A stretch of DNA of 64,000 bases, taken from NCBI GenBank assembly GCA_029557895.1, contig JAKQHT010000020.1, positions 124,001 through 188,000 on the forward strand, in the 5' to 3' direction. The DNA is from Bacteroidota bacterium. Lineage in GTDB: Bacteria > Bacteroidota > Bacteroidia > Flavobacteriales > Flavobacteriaceae. Below the pieces are notes generated by a model that was given only the letters and a program-made list of their open reading frames with translations, searched no databases and was not told the DNA's origin. Positions 7,713 to 15,353 of the stretch are shown here, in pieces. How positions within the stretch are numbered: position 1 is the first letter of the stretch; each line of letters begins with the position of its first letter. The position numbers were made by a program, and so were the translations under genes.

Positions 7713-9743
7713 TTATTTCAAGAAACCGAAGTTTTTGCTATAATCCAACATTTGGCCAGAGAACGATTCGGGTTGTTTGACCTTGATTGCCGTGATTTCG
7801 CCTTCAGCATTGGTTTCTGGCACCAAGAGAGGATTGACAAACCCGCTGTATGGTGCGGTGTGAAATTGTTCATTGCGCTTTAACACCTCTGCATGTATTT
7901 GCTGATCTACTTTGACTCCATATGTTTCCACTAAACTTTCCACGGCATTAAAATCGCCTTCAGACTTGATACGCTGTGTCTCGCGGAGCAATTGGCCAAA
8001 CAGTTCGTGAAGCTTTTCATAGTTGTTAATGTTATAATAGGTCTTTCCTTCACGTGTAATCTTTTCGATGACGTTGTCCTGTTTTCCTTTTTCAAAAACC
8101 CAGGCACTGACCCATTGCCTGTTGCGCATGTGGGCTTCCTCAACATCGTCGCCAAGGTTAAGGCGAACCAATTGCGTCATCAAACCATTGCGAATATAAC
8201 CGTCATAGGCAGCCATTCCTACTTTTTTCCAATCGTCAACAAGTCCGAGTTCTTGGAGTTTTGGGCTGTACAGGAAATAGAGACCTAAAAGATCTGCCCT
8301 GCCTTCTTCTAATGTAGAAGCATAATTTTTAAGTGTTTCTTTGGTTTCACCCACACCTTTGTTTATACGTCCGGAGGCGTGGCCGATAACTTCGTGAAGG
8401 GCGGTATGCAGTTTGTCTGCAAGTTGGCCATAAGTTTCTTCAAGCTGGATTTCTTCTTGGTCATTGGCAAATTCTTTCAGACGTTCTGAACCGCCGGCAT
8501 TGTTATAAGCGTCTATAATATTTCCAAGGGAAACCGACTTGCTCCCAACCGCTGCACGAATCCAGTTGGCATTGGGCAAATTTACCCCGATGGGTGTGCT
8601 TGGCGAAGCATCGCCCGACTCACCGGCAACGTTAACGACCTTGTAGGTCACTCCCACCACTTTGTCCTTTTTGTGTTCCTCCATCAATGGGGAATTATCT
8701 TCAAACCATTGTGCATTGTCGGACAGTACCTTCATTTTTTGTGACATATCAAAATCGTTGATCTGTACAATATTCTCATATGAACCTCGATAGCCAAGCG
8801 GGTCGTTGTAAACTTCGATAAAGCTGTTGATGTAGTCCACATTGCCCTCGGTGGCATTGGTCCAAGCCACGTTATAATCATCCCATGTCTGCAAATCCCC
8901 GGTTTTGTAATACGAAATAAGCAGTCCCAAAGCTTCGGCTTGTGGTTCATTTTCGGCTACGCCTTTAGCAAGCTCCAACCATTTTATGATTTCGTCGATG
9001 GCCGCACCGTACAAGCCTCCAGATTTATAAACTTCCTCTTTCAACTGTCCATTTTCTTTGACGAGTTTGGAATTAAGCCCAAACGACAAGGGTTTGTGTG
9101 GGTCTGGTGATTTTTTGTTTTTATAAAATTGCTCCACATCAGCATTGGTAACTCCGGGTCCATAGAAATTGACGGCAGATTCGGCTACGTTGTCCACGCC
9201 TTTGGCCTGGTTGACCTTTTTGGCATCCTTATCGTTAAAAATAACTTCAAACGCTTCGTCATCGAGTGAAGCGTGCGTTTCTGCCAATAAAAACTTCAGG
9301 TAATCTCGGTCAAATCCCGGCTTTAACTTGTCATTGGAATAGTGGTGATGGATACCGTTACTGAACCAAACACGCTTCAGGTAGGTCTCAAAGGCTTTCC
9401 AGTCGTCCGAGAATTTATCGCCATCATAATTTGTATATATAGTTTCAAGTGCAGTCCTTATCTGAAGGTTATGACGGTAGTTTTGATCCCACATGATATC
9501 GCGACCGGCCAAACCCGCCTGTGTAAGGTAATACACCAATTTTTGCTCTTTGAGCGTCAGGTTTTCCCAACCGGGTATTTGGTAACGCAGTATCCTGACA
9601 TCTGCAAATTGCTCAACAAAATATTCAAATGCAGGTGCTTCTTTTGGTTCGTTTGTTGGCTCTACAATTTCTTTTTTATCGTCCTTGCAAGCATGCAAGG
9701 CGACCAACATCAGCAAAAAAATGGTCATTGATCTTAAATTCAT
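7713..9743 (-). CDS. Dipeptidyl-peptidase III (M49) as a lipoprotein
   Basis: 676-residue zinc exopeptidase that removes dipeptides from the N-terminus of oligopeptides. The M49 hallmark HExxGH is HEVIGH (450-455) and the second motif EEGRAD (479-484) provides the third zinc ligand. The length fits bacterial DPP III. The N-terminus is a lipoprotein signal with lipobox ALHAC (Cys19) followed by KDDKKE, an acidic/basic stretch like the lipoprotein export signals of Bacteroidota, so surface exposure is possible (inference). Known eukaryotic members are cytosolic. It is monocistronic, with its own -7 box (9770-9777) and terminator. Confidence 0.93.
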   Translation of the reverse strand: MNLRSMTIFLLMLVALHACKDDKKEIVEPTNEPKEAPAFEYFVEQFADVRILRYQIPGWENLTLKEQKLVYYLTQAGLAGRDIMWDQNYRHNLQIRTALETIYTNYDGDKFSDDWKAFETYLKRVWFSNGIHHHYSNDKLKPGFDRDYLKFLLAETHASLDDEAFEVIFNDKDAKKVNQAKGVDNVAESAVNFYGPGVTNADVEQFYKNKKSPDPHKPLSFGLNSKLVKENGQLKEEVYKSGGLYGAAIDEIIKWLELAKGVAENEPQAEALGLLISYYKTGDLQTWDDYNVAWTNATEGNVDYINSFIEVYNDPLGYRGSYENIVQINDFDMSQKMKVLSDNAQWFEDNSPLMEEHKKDKVVGVTYKVVNVAGESGDASPSTPIGVNLPNANWIRAAVGSKSVSLGNIIDAYNNAGGSERLKEFANDQEEIQLEETYGQLADKLHTALHEVIGHASGRINKGVGETKETLKNYASTLEEGRADLLGLYFLYSPKLQELGLVDDWKKVGMAAYDGYIRNGLMTQLVRLNLGDDVEEAHMRNRQWVSAWVFEKGKQDNVIEKITREGKTYYNINNYEKLHELFGQLLRETQRIKSEGDFNAVESLVETYGVKVDQQIHAEVLKRNEQFHTAPYSGFVNPLLVPETNAEGEITAIKVKQPESFSGQMLDYSKNFGFLK

Positions 9744-9769
9744 CTTATAAAGTTTTTTAATGTTTTCTA

Positions 9770-9777
9770 CAAATATA
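9770..9777 (-). promoter_or_regulatory. -7 box of DPP III gene
   Basis: TATATTTG on the minus strand, 26 bases before the ATG at 9743. The -33 element is weak. Confidence 0.6.
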
Positions 9778-9947
9778 AGATTTATATGGGTTTTAACCGA
9801 TCTGAACTTTTTTTGAATTGATCAATAAATTGCCCTTTGATTTAACCATTCATGTTTTTTTTGTTGCACATTACTGATATGCAATTAAAAAGAGCCTTCA
9901 AACACACTCAAAATTGCAGATTTTAACTTCAAACAAAAAAAGTCAAG

Positions 9948-9979
9948 TTGTAATCATCGTTTAAAATTGATTATCTTTG
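9948..9979 (+). promoter_or_regulatory. Promoter of the SRPBCC/GyrI gene
   Basis: TTG at 9948-9950, 21 bases, then TATCTTTG (9972-9979), 32 bases before the ATG at 10012. Confidence 0.65.
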
Positions 9980-10011
9980 AGCAATAACAACCATTCCCCT
10001 TTGGATTACTG

Positions 10012-10974
10012 ATGAGATATTTTAAATACATCCTATTTTTACTGCTTATCGCCATTATCGGCACATCCATTTACATTGCTGTACAGCCCAATGATTTCAA
10101 GGTGTCGAGCGAACGAAACATCAAAGCACCGGCAAGCGTTGTCTATGAAATACTTTCCGATACGATTGCCAATGACCGATCGGCATTTTGGAAATCGGGG
10201 AATTTGATGAAAAACAGTGCACAGGACCCGCCTATCAGTATCGAACAAACATTTACCGGAAAAGACATCCAAAATTCGGTGCTTGCGTGGAATGTTGCAC
10301 CCAACGGCGACGGCACCACAAAAGTGACAAGAACACTCGCTGTCGACAAACTCTCGTTTCTCTTCAAAGCCAAGGCTATTTTTGGACAGGATTTAGAAAA
10401 AACGCTCAACCATCAGTTTGAAGAAGACCTAAAAACCCTTGAAAACGATGTTATTGAAAACATGTCGGCATACAGTATTAACATTGAAGGCATTACCGAA
10501 TATGGCGGAGGATTCTATATGTACAAAACGACTTCTTCAACGGCTTCCAACATCAATAATACCTCCGCAAGGCAATTTGCCGAGATTTTCAATTTTATGC
10601 ATGACCACAACATCGATAGGGTTGGGCATCCGTTCAATATTTACCACCAAATTGAGGCCAGCGGCAATGTCATCATGAGCAATGCCGTACCCGTGCAGAA
10701 CAAAGTGACCGTTGCTGCCGAAAGCAATATATTATGTGGTTTTATGGACAGGACGCCGGTGGCGAAAGCCACTCTAAAAGGCAATTACTCCAATCTTAAA
10801 GAAGCATGGAACAGCATCCAGAAATATGTTACGGACAATGGTTATGAACGTTCGGACGTAGACCCTTTTGAAATCTTTACCAATGACCCCGGCAATGTAC
10901 CAAACCCTGCCCGTTGGACCACGGATATATACATACCCATTAAAGCCAAACCTGCCGGAACAGAACAACAGTAA
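10012..10974 (+). CDS. Membrane-anchored SRPBCC plus GyrI-like domain protein
   Basis: 320 residues. A single N-terminal hydrophobic helix (5-25) is followed by an SRPBCC/polyketide-cyclase-like domain (about 30-150; VSSERNIKAPASVVYEIL is the typical first strand and helix) and a GyrI-like/AraC effector-binding domain (about 155-315; GGGFYMYKTTSS, ATLKGNYSNLKEAWNSI). Both folds are helix-grip small-molecule binders. No DNA-binding domain is present, so this is probably a ligand-binding or sequestering protein facing the periplasm; the ligand is unknown. It stands alone between two lipoprotein genes. Confidence 0.85.
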   Translation: MRYFKYILFLLLIAIIGTSIYIAVQPNDFKVSSERNIKAPASVVYEILSDTIANDRSAFWKSGNLMKNSAQDPPISIEQTFTGKDIQNSVLAWNVAPNGDGTTKVTRTLAVDKLSFLFKAKAIFGQDLEKTLNHQFEEDLKTLENDVIENMSAYSINIEGITEYGGGFYMYKTTSSTASNINNTSARQFAEIFNFMHDHNIDRVGHPFNIYHQIEASGNVIMSNAVPVQNKVTVAAESNILCGFMDRTPVAKATLKGNYSNLKEAWNSIQKYVTDNGYERSDVDPFEIFTNDPGNVPNPARWTTDIYIPIKAKPAGTEQQ

Positions 10975-11167
10975 AGCAGTTATTCTTGGTTTTTGTTGGT
11001 GCGGACCGAGCAATACCTCCCGATATTACATTGCGAAACTCCTCAACAATCCCAGTGACGGAACCATACCTTATGGCATTTTTACCGTGAATATCAAAAG
11101 GTAGCCTTCGCATCGGTATTTTTATGTGAATGGCATTAAAAAAAATGCACTTTCACAAAACCGAATG

Positions 11168-11773
11168 TCAATGCTTTTTGAACTTTTTGACACCTGCCCT
11201 AACCTCGGTTTCCAGATAATTTTCTCGCGGCACTATCGGGCAGGAATATTTCTCGTTATAGGCGCAGTAGGGATTGTAAGCCGAATTGAAATCTATGACA
11301 ATGGTATCGCCGTCCGGAATGTTTAAGTCTATGTAGCGTCCACCACCATAGGTTTCTTCGCCATTGGAATCATCGAGAAAAGGCAAGAACAAGTAGTCTT
11401 CATAACCTGATTTCTGAATTAAATCCTGGTTTTGATACACATTCAGCCTGAATGGTTTAGAATTCAAATCAAAATAAATTTCGCCATATTTAACATACTC
11501 GGGCAACCTATCTGTAGTGGTTTTCATCTTGAAAGGCTTTTCATCGACTGTCCGAACAAAACGCGCCTTCACAACATAAGCCGAATCAAAATTGAAAAAA
11601 TCCAGGCCTTTGAAATCCTTGAGGTCTTTTTCCTTTAATGGCGATTTTGAAGCGTCCTTATACTCGGCATTGAGTGCTCTCTGAAAATCGGTTTCACCCA
11701 TTAAATCCTGCTTCTTTTGGGCACAACCAAATAGAAAGAACAAAAGCGTAAGAGAAGACAAAACTGTTTTCAT
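11168..11773 (-). CDS. DUF1684 domain lipoprotein
   Basis: 201 residues, lipoprotein signal ending LFGC (Cys17). The rest matches the DUF1684 pattern: GLDFFNFDSAYVVKARF, RYIDLNIPDGDTIVIDFNSA and the conserved NPYCAYNEKYSCPIVPRENY near the C-terminus, which contains two cysteines. The function of the family is unknown. It is divergent from the MFS leader region; TATTTTTG near 11790-11797 on the minus strand fits its -7 box. Confidence 0.88.
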   Translation of the reverse strand: MKTVLSSLTLLFFLFGCAQKKQDLMGETDFQRALNAEYKDASKSPLKEKDLKDFKGLDFFNFDSAYVVKARFVRTVDEKPFKMKTTTDRLPEYVKYGEIYFDLNSKPFRLNVYQNQDLIQKSGYEDYLFLPFLDDSNGEETYGGGRYIDLNIPDGDTIVIDFNSAYNPYCAYNEKYSCPIVPRENYLETEVRAGVKKFKKH

Positions 11774-11819
11774 ATCAAAATTTTAGAGATCCAAAAATAC
11801 AACATAAAAATATTTTGCA

Positions 11820-12005
11820 TAGCTTTGGCGGATAAATAAAACAGCACATGCACATCTGCAGATTTATACATATCAAAGAGAGAACCGCTCCAATGATCGG
11901 AAGCCGGGCTTGCGATATGTTATGATGCTATAAATGTGCATTTAAACGATATATTAAAGCCCGATGATTGCATCGGGCTTTTTAATTTTTTACCAAACAA
12001 CATAA
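11820..12005 (+). promoter_or_regulatory. Attenuator-like structured leader upstream of MFS gene
   Basis: A TAGCTTTG box (11820-11827) could start a transcript of about 160 bases that ends in a terminator 15 bases before the MFS start codon. The RNA can fold as a rod: ATGCACAT (11848-11855) with ATGTGCAT (11934-11941), TTAT/ATAA, and ACATATC (11868-11874) with GATATGT (11914-11920). CGGGCTT (11905-11911) is exactly complementary to AAGCCCG (11957-11963), the left arm of the terminator, so an antiterminator pairing is possible. A 25-codon frame (11848-11925) starting MHICRFIHIK lies within. A 6S-like free RNA is the main alternative. Confidence 0.5.
11956..11990 (+). terminator. Rho-independent terminator in MFS leader
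   Basis: AAAGCCCGATG (11956-11966) pairs perfectly with CATCGGGCTTT (11971-11981), loop ATTG, followed by a T-rich tail to 11990. No gene precedes it on this strand, which implies either an attenuator or an unannotated RNA. Confidence 0.9.
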
Positions 12006-13241
12006 ATGAAACTGTTCAACTTTTTGTACCACAACATCGGTCGCGGTTATATCAGCTCGTTTTCAGGTTTATCCAAAGAAGTTTGGTGGTTGGCACTCAT
12101 AACGCTCGTCAACCGTGCGGGCACGATGGTTATCCCTTTCTTGTCGCTGTACCTCACCACGGACCTAAAGTTCTCTTTGGATCAAGTAGCGTGGATCATG
12201 AGTGCATTTGGGCTCGGAAGCATCGTAGGGTCATGGCTTGGCGGACAGCTTGCAGACAAGATCGGCTTTTATAGGGTCATGGTGGCAAGTTTATTTTTGA
12301 GCGGTATCCTATTCATACTCATGCAATTCATCACGAGTTTTGCCGGCATTTGCCTCGGGATTTTTACACTGATGTCCGTAGCAGACATGTTCAGTCCGGC
12401 CATGTACGTGGCATTGAACACTTATAGCAAGCCCGAAAACAAAACCCGCAGCGTAACACTGATGCGTTTGGCCATCAACCTTGGTTTCTCTGCCGGGCCG
12501 GCCATTGGCGGGCTCATTATTACCAAACTGAATTACCACGGTCTGTTCTGGGTTGATGGTTTGACATGTGTCATGGCAAGCTTTGTCCTATTGAGCGTAC
12601 TGCATCCCAAAAAATCGAGACCGCTTGATGATGAAGTGGTAGAACAACCGATTTCAGCTTATTCAGACAAGCCGTTTCTGGTGTTCTTTTTGGCAATGGT
12701 CATTTTTGGTACCGTGTTCCTGCAACTCCTCTCCACCCTACCGTTTTATTATAAAAACGGTGTGGGACTATCGGAATTTGAAATCGGGATGCTCATGACC
12801 ATGAACGGCTTTTTGATCTTTGTCGTAGAAATGCCGCTTATCAAATGGTTAGAATCCTCACGATACACTAAACCCGTGCTGTTGCTGCTTGGCATCATAA
12901 TGACCAGTATAAGTTTTGCCCTGTTATTGCCCGACCCCGGTATTGCGCTGGTCATTACCAGTTTGATTATTTTTACTTTTGGGGAGATGATCGTGTTCCC
13001 GTTTTCAAATTCGTTTTCATTGGATCGGGCCAAAAAAGGGCGCAAAGGAGAGTATATGGCCCTGTACAGCGTTTCCTTTTCTGTATCGCACCTCATCGCG
13101 CACAATTTGGGTTTTCACCTCATCGACAGTTATGGCTTTAGCAATTCTTGGCTTATCATGTTTTGTTTGGGAACCGTTGGGGTCGTACTTTTGTTGTTCT
13201 TAAGACACATGTTAAAAAAAGAATCTTTACACAAAGCATGA
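12006..13241 (+). CDS. MFS transporter, MdtH-like
   Basis: 411-residue polytopic inner-membrane protein with about 12 hydrophobic segments. The loop-2/3 MFS motif is GGQLADKIGFYRV, and NRAGTMVIPFLSLYLTT in helix 1 resembles drug/proton antiporters of the MdtH/YceL type. The central loop (about 195-215) is HPKKSRPLDDEVVEQ. The substrate is unknown. Its stop codon overlaps the next start (ATGA at 13238), so the two products are probably made together. The unusual 5' leader suggests control by transcription attenuation. Confidence 0.9.
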   Translation: MKLFNFLYHNIGRGYISSFSGLSKEVWWLALITLVNRAGTMVIPFLSLYLTTDLKFSLDQVAWIMSAFGLGSIVGSWLGGQLADKIGFYRVMVASLFLSGILFILMQFITSFAGICLGIFTLMSVADMFSPAMYVALNTYSKPENKTRSVTLMRLAINLGFSAGPAIGGLIITKLNYHGLFWVDGLTCVMASFVLLSVLHPKKSRPLDDEVVEQPISAYSDKPFLVFFLAMVIFGTVFLQLLSTLPFYYKNGVGLSEFEIGMLMTMNGFLIFVVEMPLIKWLESSRYTKPVLLLLGIIMTSISFALLLPDPGIALVITSLIIFTFGEMIVFPFSNSFSLDRAKKGRKGEYMALYSVSFSVSHLIAHNLGFHLIDSYGFSNSWLIMFCLGTVGVVLLLFLRHMLKKESLHKA

Positions 13242-13747
13242 AAGATTTAGAGCAAATGCCCCTATACAATAAGGCCTTGGAAATCCAGAAATTGGTCAAT
13301 TCCATTATCGAAATCACAAAAGCATCCGAACTGAAATTAAAGAACGAAATAGAAAAGGCGATGCTCGATGAGGCCCTCGATTATTTGATGGGCAATTCGT
13401 TGTTGATTCCCGCAAAAATTGCCGAAGCTTATGCCGATAGCATGCCATACGATATCAAAATGGAAAACGCTGTCCTGATTCGGAAAGCCGCACGGGAACT
13501 ATTGACCGATGCACGGAGCGTAGAAACCTTCGGTTTCAAGGACGTTGATTATATGGATGTTTTAAGAACCGAAATCGATGGTTTTCGGCTATTGTTTATA
13601 GCATGGGTAAAAACCTTTGACCCCTGGGATTATATATTGGATGATTGGGGACTTTTCAATCCGCCCGGTATTGAAGGCGATGCCAATGACGGTCCAACTT
13701 TAGGCGAAGATCACGACTACTTTGACGATGATGACGACGATTTCTGA
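13238..13747 (+). CDS. Small helical protein, paralog A, with Asp-rich tail
   Basis: 169 residues from MKDLEQMPLYNKALEIQ; the ATG overlaps the MFS stop codon. The composition is alpha-helical, resembling four-helix-bundle (S23-like) proteins, and it aligns with the protein at 14325: LEQMPLYNKALEI vs LSELPIYKKAMEI, and DYMDVLRTEIDGFRLLFIAW vs DYLPVLRSELKKFKKLQHTW. It has a unique C-terminal extension ending in a run of aspartates (EDHDYFDDDDDDF). No function is recognised. Translational coupling suggests a link with the transporter (inference). Confidence 0.8.
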   Translation: MKDLEQMPLYNKALEIQKLVNSIIEITKASELKLKNEIEKAMLDEALDYLMGNSLLIPAKIAEAYADSMPYDIKMENAVLIRKAARELLTDARSVETFGFKDVDYMDVLRTEIDGFRLLFIAWVKTFDPWDYILDDWGLFNPPGIEGDANDGPTLGEDHDYFDDDDDDF

Positions 13748-13759
13748 CCGTCCAGAAAA

Positions 13760-14203
13760 CTATTTTATCGGTTTCACATCGTTATAGCTTACCACGTGCG
13801 ACAGTACGATCTGGGTCTTGGTCTCGCCATAGGCAATCAGTTTGTCGATAAAACTTTCGAGGTGTTTTTGGTTTTTCAGCACCACTTCCATGACAATGTT
13901 TTCGTTGCCCGTAATGCGATAGCAGTTGAGCACCTCGTCATAGGTTTTAACCTTATCAAGAAAAGGTTTGAGCATCCCCATGAACACCCGCAAAGTGATG
14001 ATAGCCTTAAGCTGATAGCCCGCTTCTATCGGGGCAATGTGCGCATGGTAACCACGGATAACCCCGGCATCTTCCATTTTTTTGATACGTTCGGACACGG
14101 CGGGCGAGCTGATGCCCACTTTGCGCCCAATCTCGGCATTGGACTGCCGAGCGTCTGTCTGTAAGCACTTTAGAATTTTCCAGTTGAGAGAATCTATATT
14201 CAT
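13760..14203 (-). CDS. Lrp/AsnC family transcriptional regulator
   Basis: 147 residues: N-terminal winged helix-turn-helix (LQTDARQSNAEIGRKVGISS, with the recognition helix PAVSERIKKMEDAGVI) and a C-terminal RAM/AsnC ligand domain (about 68-140, ITLRVFMGMLKPFLDKV). Members sense amino acids or related small molecules. It is convergent with paralog A and divergent from paralog B, placing it between two MFS genes, so local control of these genes is plausible but not shown. A -7 box TATTTTTG is at 14241-14248. Confidence 0.93.
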   Translation of the reverse strand: MNIDSLNWKILKCLQTDARQSNAEIGRKVGISSPAVSERIKKMEDAGVIRGYHAHIAPIEAGYQLKAIITLRVFMGMLKPFLDKVKTYDEVLNCYRITGNENIVMEVVLKNQKHLESFIDKLIAYGETKTQIVLSHVVSYNDVKPIK

Positions 14204-14240
14204 TTAAAGAAATAGTACTATAAATACTTGTGTTTTAAAG

Positions 14241-14248
14241 CAAAAATA
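14241..14248 (-). promoter_or_regulatory. -7 box of Lrp/AsnC gene
   Basis: TATTTTTG on the minus strand, 37 bases upstream of the ATG at 14203. The AT-rich stretch 14210-14230 between them contains the palindrome AGTACT and could hold an operator, which is a guess. Confidence 0.55.
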
Positions 14249-14292
14249 GCATTTAAATTTAAATATTAAAGATAGATGTGGAATCTTCTCGC

Positions 14293-14300
14293 TAATTTTG
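14293..14300 (+). promoter_or_regulatory. -7 box of paralog B gene
   Basis: TAATTTTG, 24 bases upstream of the ATG at 14325. It shows that the longer frame using a TTG at 14298 is not the real start. Confidence 0.55.
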
Positions 14301-14324
14301 GTAACGTTTTCTTTAGAAAAAAAC

Positions 14325-14717
14325 ATGTACCACGTCCCAACACACCTCTCGGAACTGCCCATTTACAAAAAGGCGATGGAAATCATCATCCTTTCGCGCA
14401 GTATTTCAACATATTTGAACTATGATCTGTCATATTTGAAACCCGATGGCACCGAGGACAATGACGTATATTTTTCGGGAGATATTGTGCAGCAGTCCAC
14501 ATCACTGGCTCCAGAGATCGTAAATGCCGAACTTGAACGTTACAGCGACAAAAAGCACAAACACCTTGCTTCGCTCGAAAAGTTGACCAACAGGCTCTAC
14601 CGCAACTGCATAAGGCTCGAAAACTGCAACAGTAACGGCAAAGATTACTTGCCTGTACTTCGAAGTGAACTCAAAAAGTTCAAAAAGCTTCAGCACACAT
14701 GGATGTTGACACTGTGA
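14325..14717 (+). CDS. Small helical protein, paralog B
   Basis: 130 residues from MYHVPTHLSELPIYKKAMEI. Predicted to be almost entirely helical, with conserved spacing LPIYKKAMEI...DYxxVLRSExxxFxxLxxxW shared with the protein at 13238 but without its acidic tail. The fold resembles the small four-helix-bundle (S23-like) proteins. Function unknown. It is divergent from the Lrp/AsnC gene with about 120 bases between the starts. Confidence 0.75.
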   Translation: MYHVPTHLSELPIYKKAMEIIILSRSISTYLNYDLSYLKPDGTEDNDVYFSGDIVQQSTSLAPEIVNAELERYSDKKHKHLASLEKLTNRLYRNCIRLENCNSNGKDYLPVLRSELKKFKKLQHTWMLTL

Positions 14718-15320
14718 CCGGCACTTAATTGTCAATCAATCCCGCCATTTGGTAGAGACATTGCCCAATTAAGGCAAGCACCACAACCGAAACTTAACTT
14801 CCTAATTTCAAAAAGTGTTTAGACAGCTTCATTAAAAACAACTATTTGACTGTCTGCTAAATGGTATTTTTCAGATTTGATCGTGTTGAGCATCCAATCA
14901 AAAAAGTTATCGGAACGTCTCTCAAAACGGTAGGACAATGTAGTTTCCATATCAATAGTATTTTAGGTTAAACATTTTTTTGAGGGAATTCAAAATTACT
15001 GCCACAATTGCGGGAGAGGGCAATTATTAGATGAGGCGCAGAAATTTGTCCATCAATGGCAGGGTTAGGCAAAAAATACCGATATAAGGACCCATGAAGC
15101 TATAGTGAAAATGTCCCAAAATTCGAAGTTCAAGATTCAAAAAGGACCAGGAACATCCCTAACATGGAAGACTATGCAAATAGAGCAACAATATGACAAT
15201 CAGTTATTTGAATTAGCAAAATCTTGGTGATTATAAAATTTTAAAAACTAAACCGAACATATTGAAAGGATTTATAGCACTATCGAGAATTTAACTTATA
15301 TATAATTTTCCATCCATCAA
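14718..15320. other. Gene-poor region with two possible small ORFs
   Basis: About 600 bases with no standard gene. It holds a candidate minus-strand 43-codon ORF (14819-14950), a weaker plus-strand 39-codon frame (15111-15230, MSQNSKFKIQ...) and an inverted repeat CTTAATTG (14724-14731) / CAATTAAG (14766-14773). It may include decayed coding sequence, but no parent gene is recognised. Confidence 0.5.
14819..14950 (-). CDS. Candidate 43-aa hypothetical protein
   Basis: Frame from ATG at 14950 to TAA at 14819: METTLSYRFERRSDNFFDWM then LNTIKSEKYHLADSQIVVFNEAV. The composition is protein-like (aromatic and charged residues, no homopolymers) but no family is recognised. The nearest promoter-like box, TACTATTG just upstream of the start, has one mismatch to TAnnTTTG. 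It could be a real small gene or a fragment of a lost one. Confidence 0.3.
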   Translation of the reverse strand: METTLSYRFERRSDNFFDWMLNTIKSEKYHLADSQIVVFNEAV

Positions 15321-15328
15321 ATGTTCAG

Positions 15329-15336
15329 TATTTTTG
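15329..15336 (+). promoter_or_regulatory. -7 box of second MFS gene
   Basis: TATTTTTG located inside the longer reading frame that begins at 15321. The transcript should start near 15343, so the ATG at 15354 is the real start. Confidence 0.65.
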
Positions 15337-15353
15337 CACGCAATTGCAAAAAA

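Noticed and set aside
11126-11326. 66-residue plus-strand frame
   Set aside because: Antisense to the DUF1684 lipoprotein gene, which has a clear lipobox and family motifs.
15111-15230. 39-codon frame MSQNSKFKIQ...
   Set aside because: Lys/Gln-rich, no promoter, and no recognisable similarity; not better than chance.
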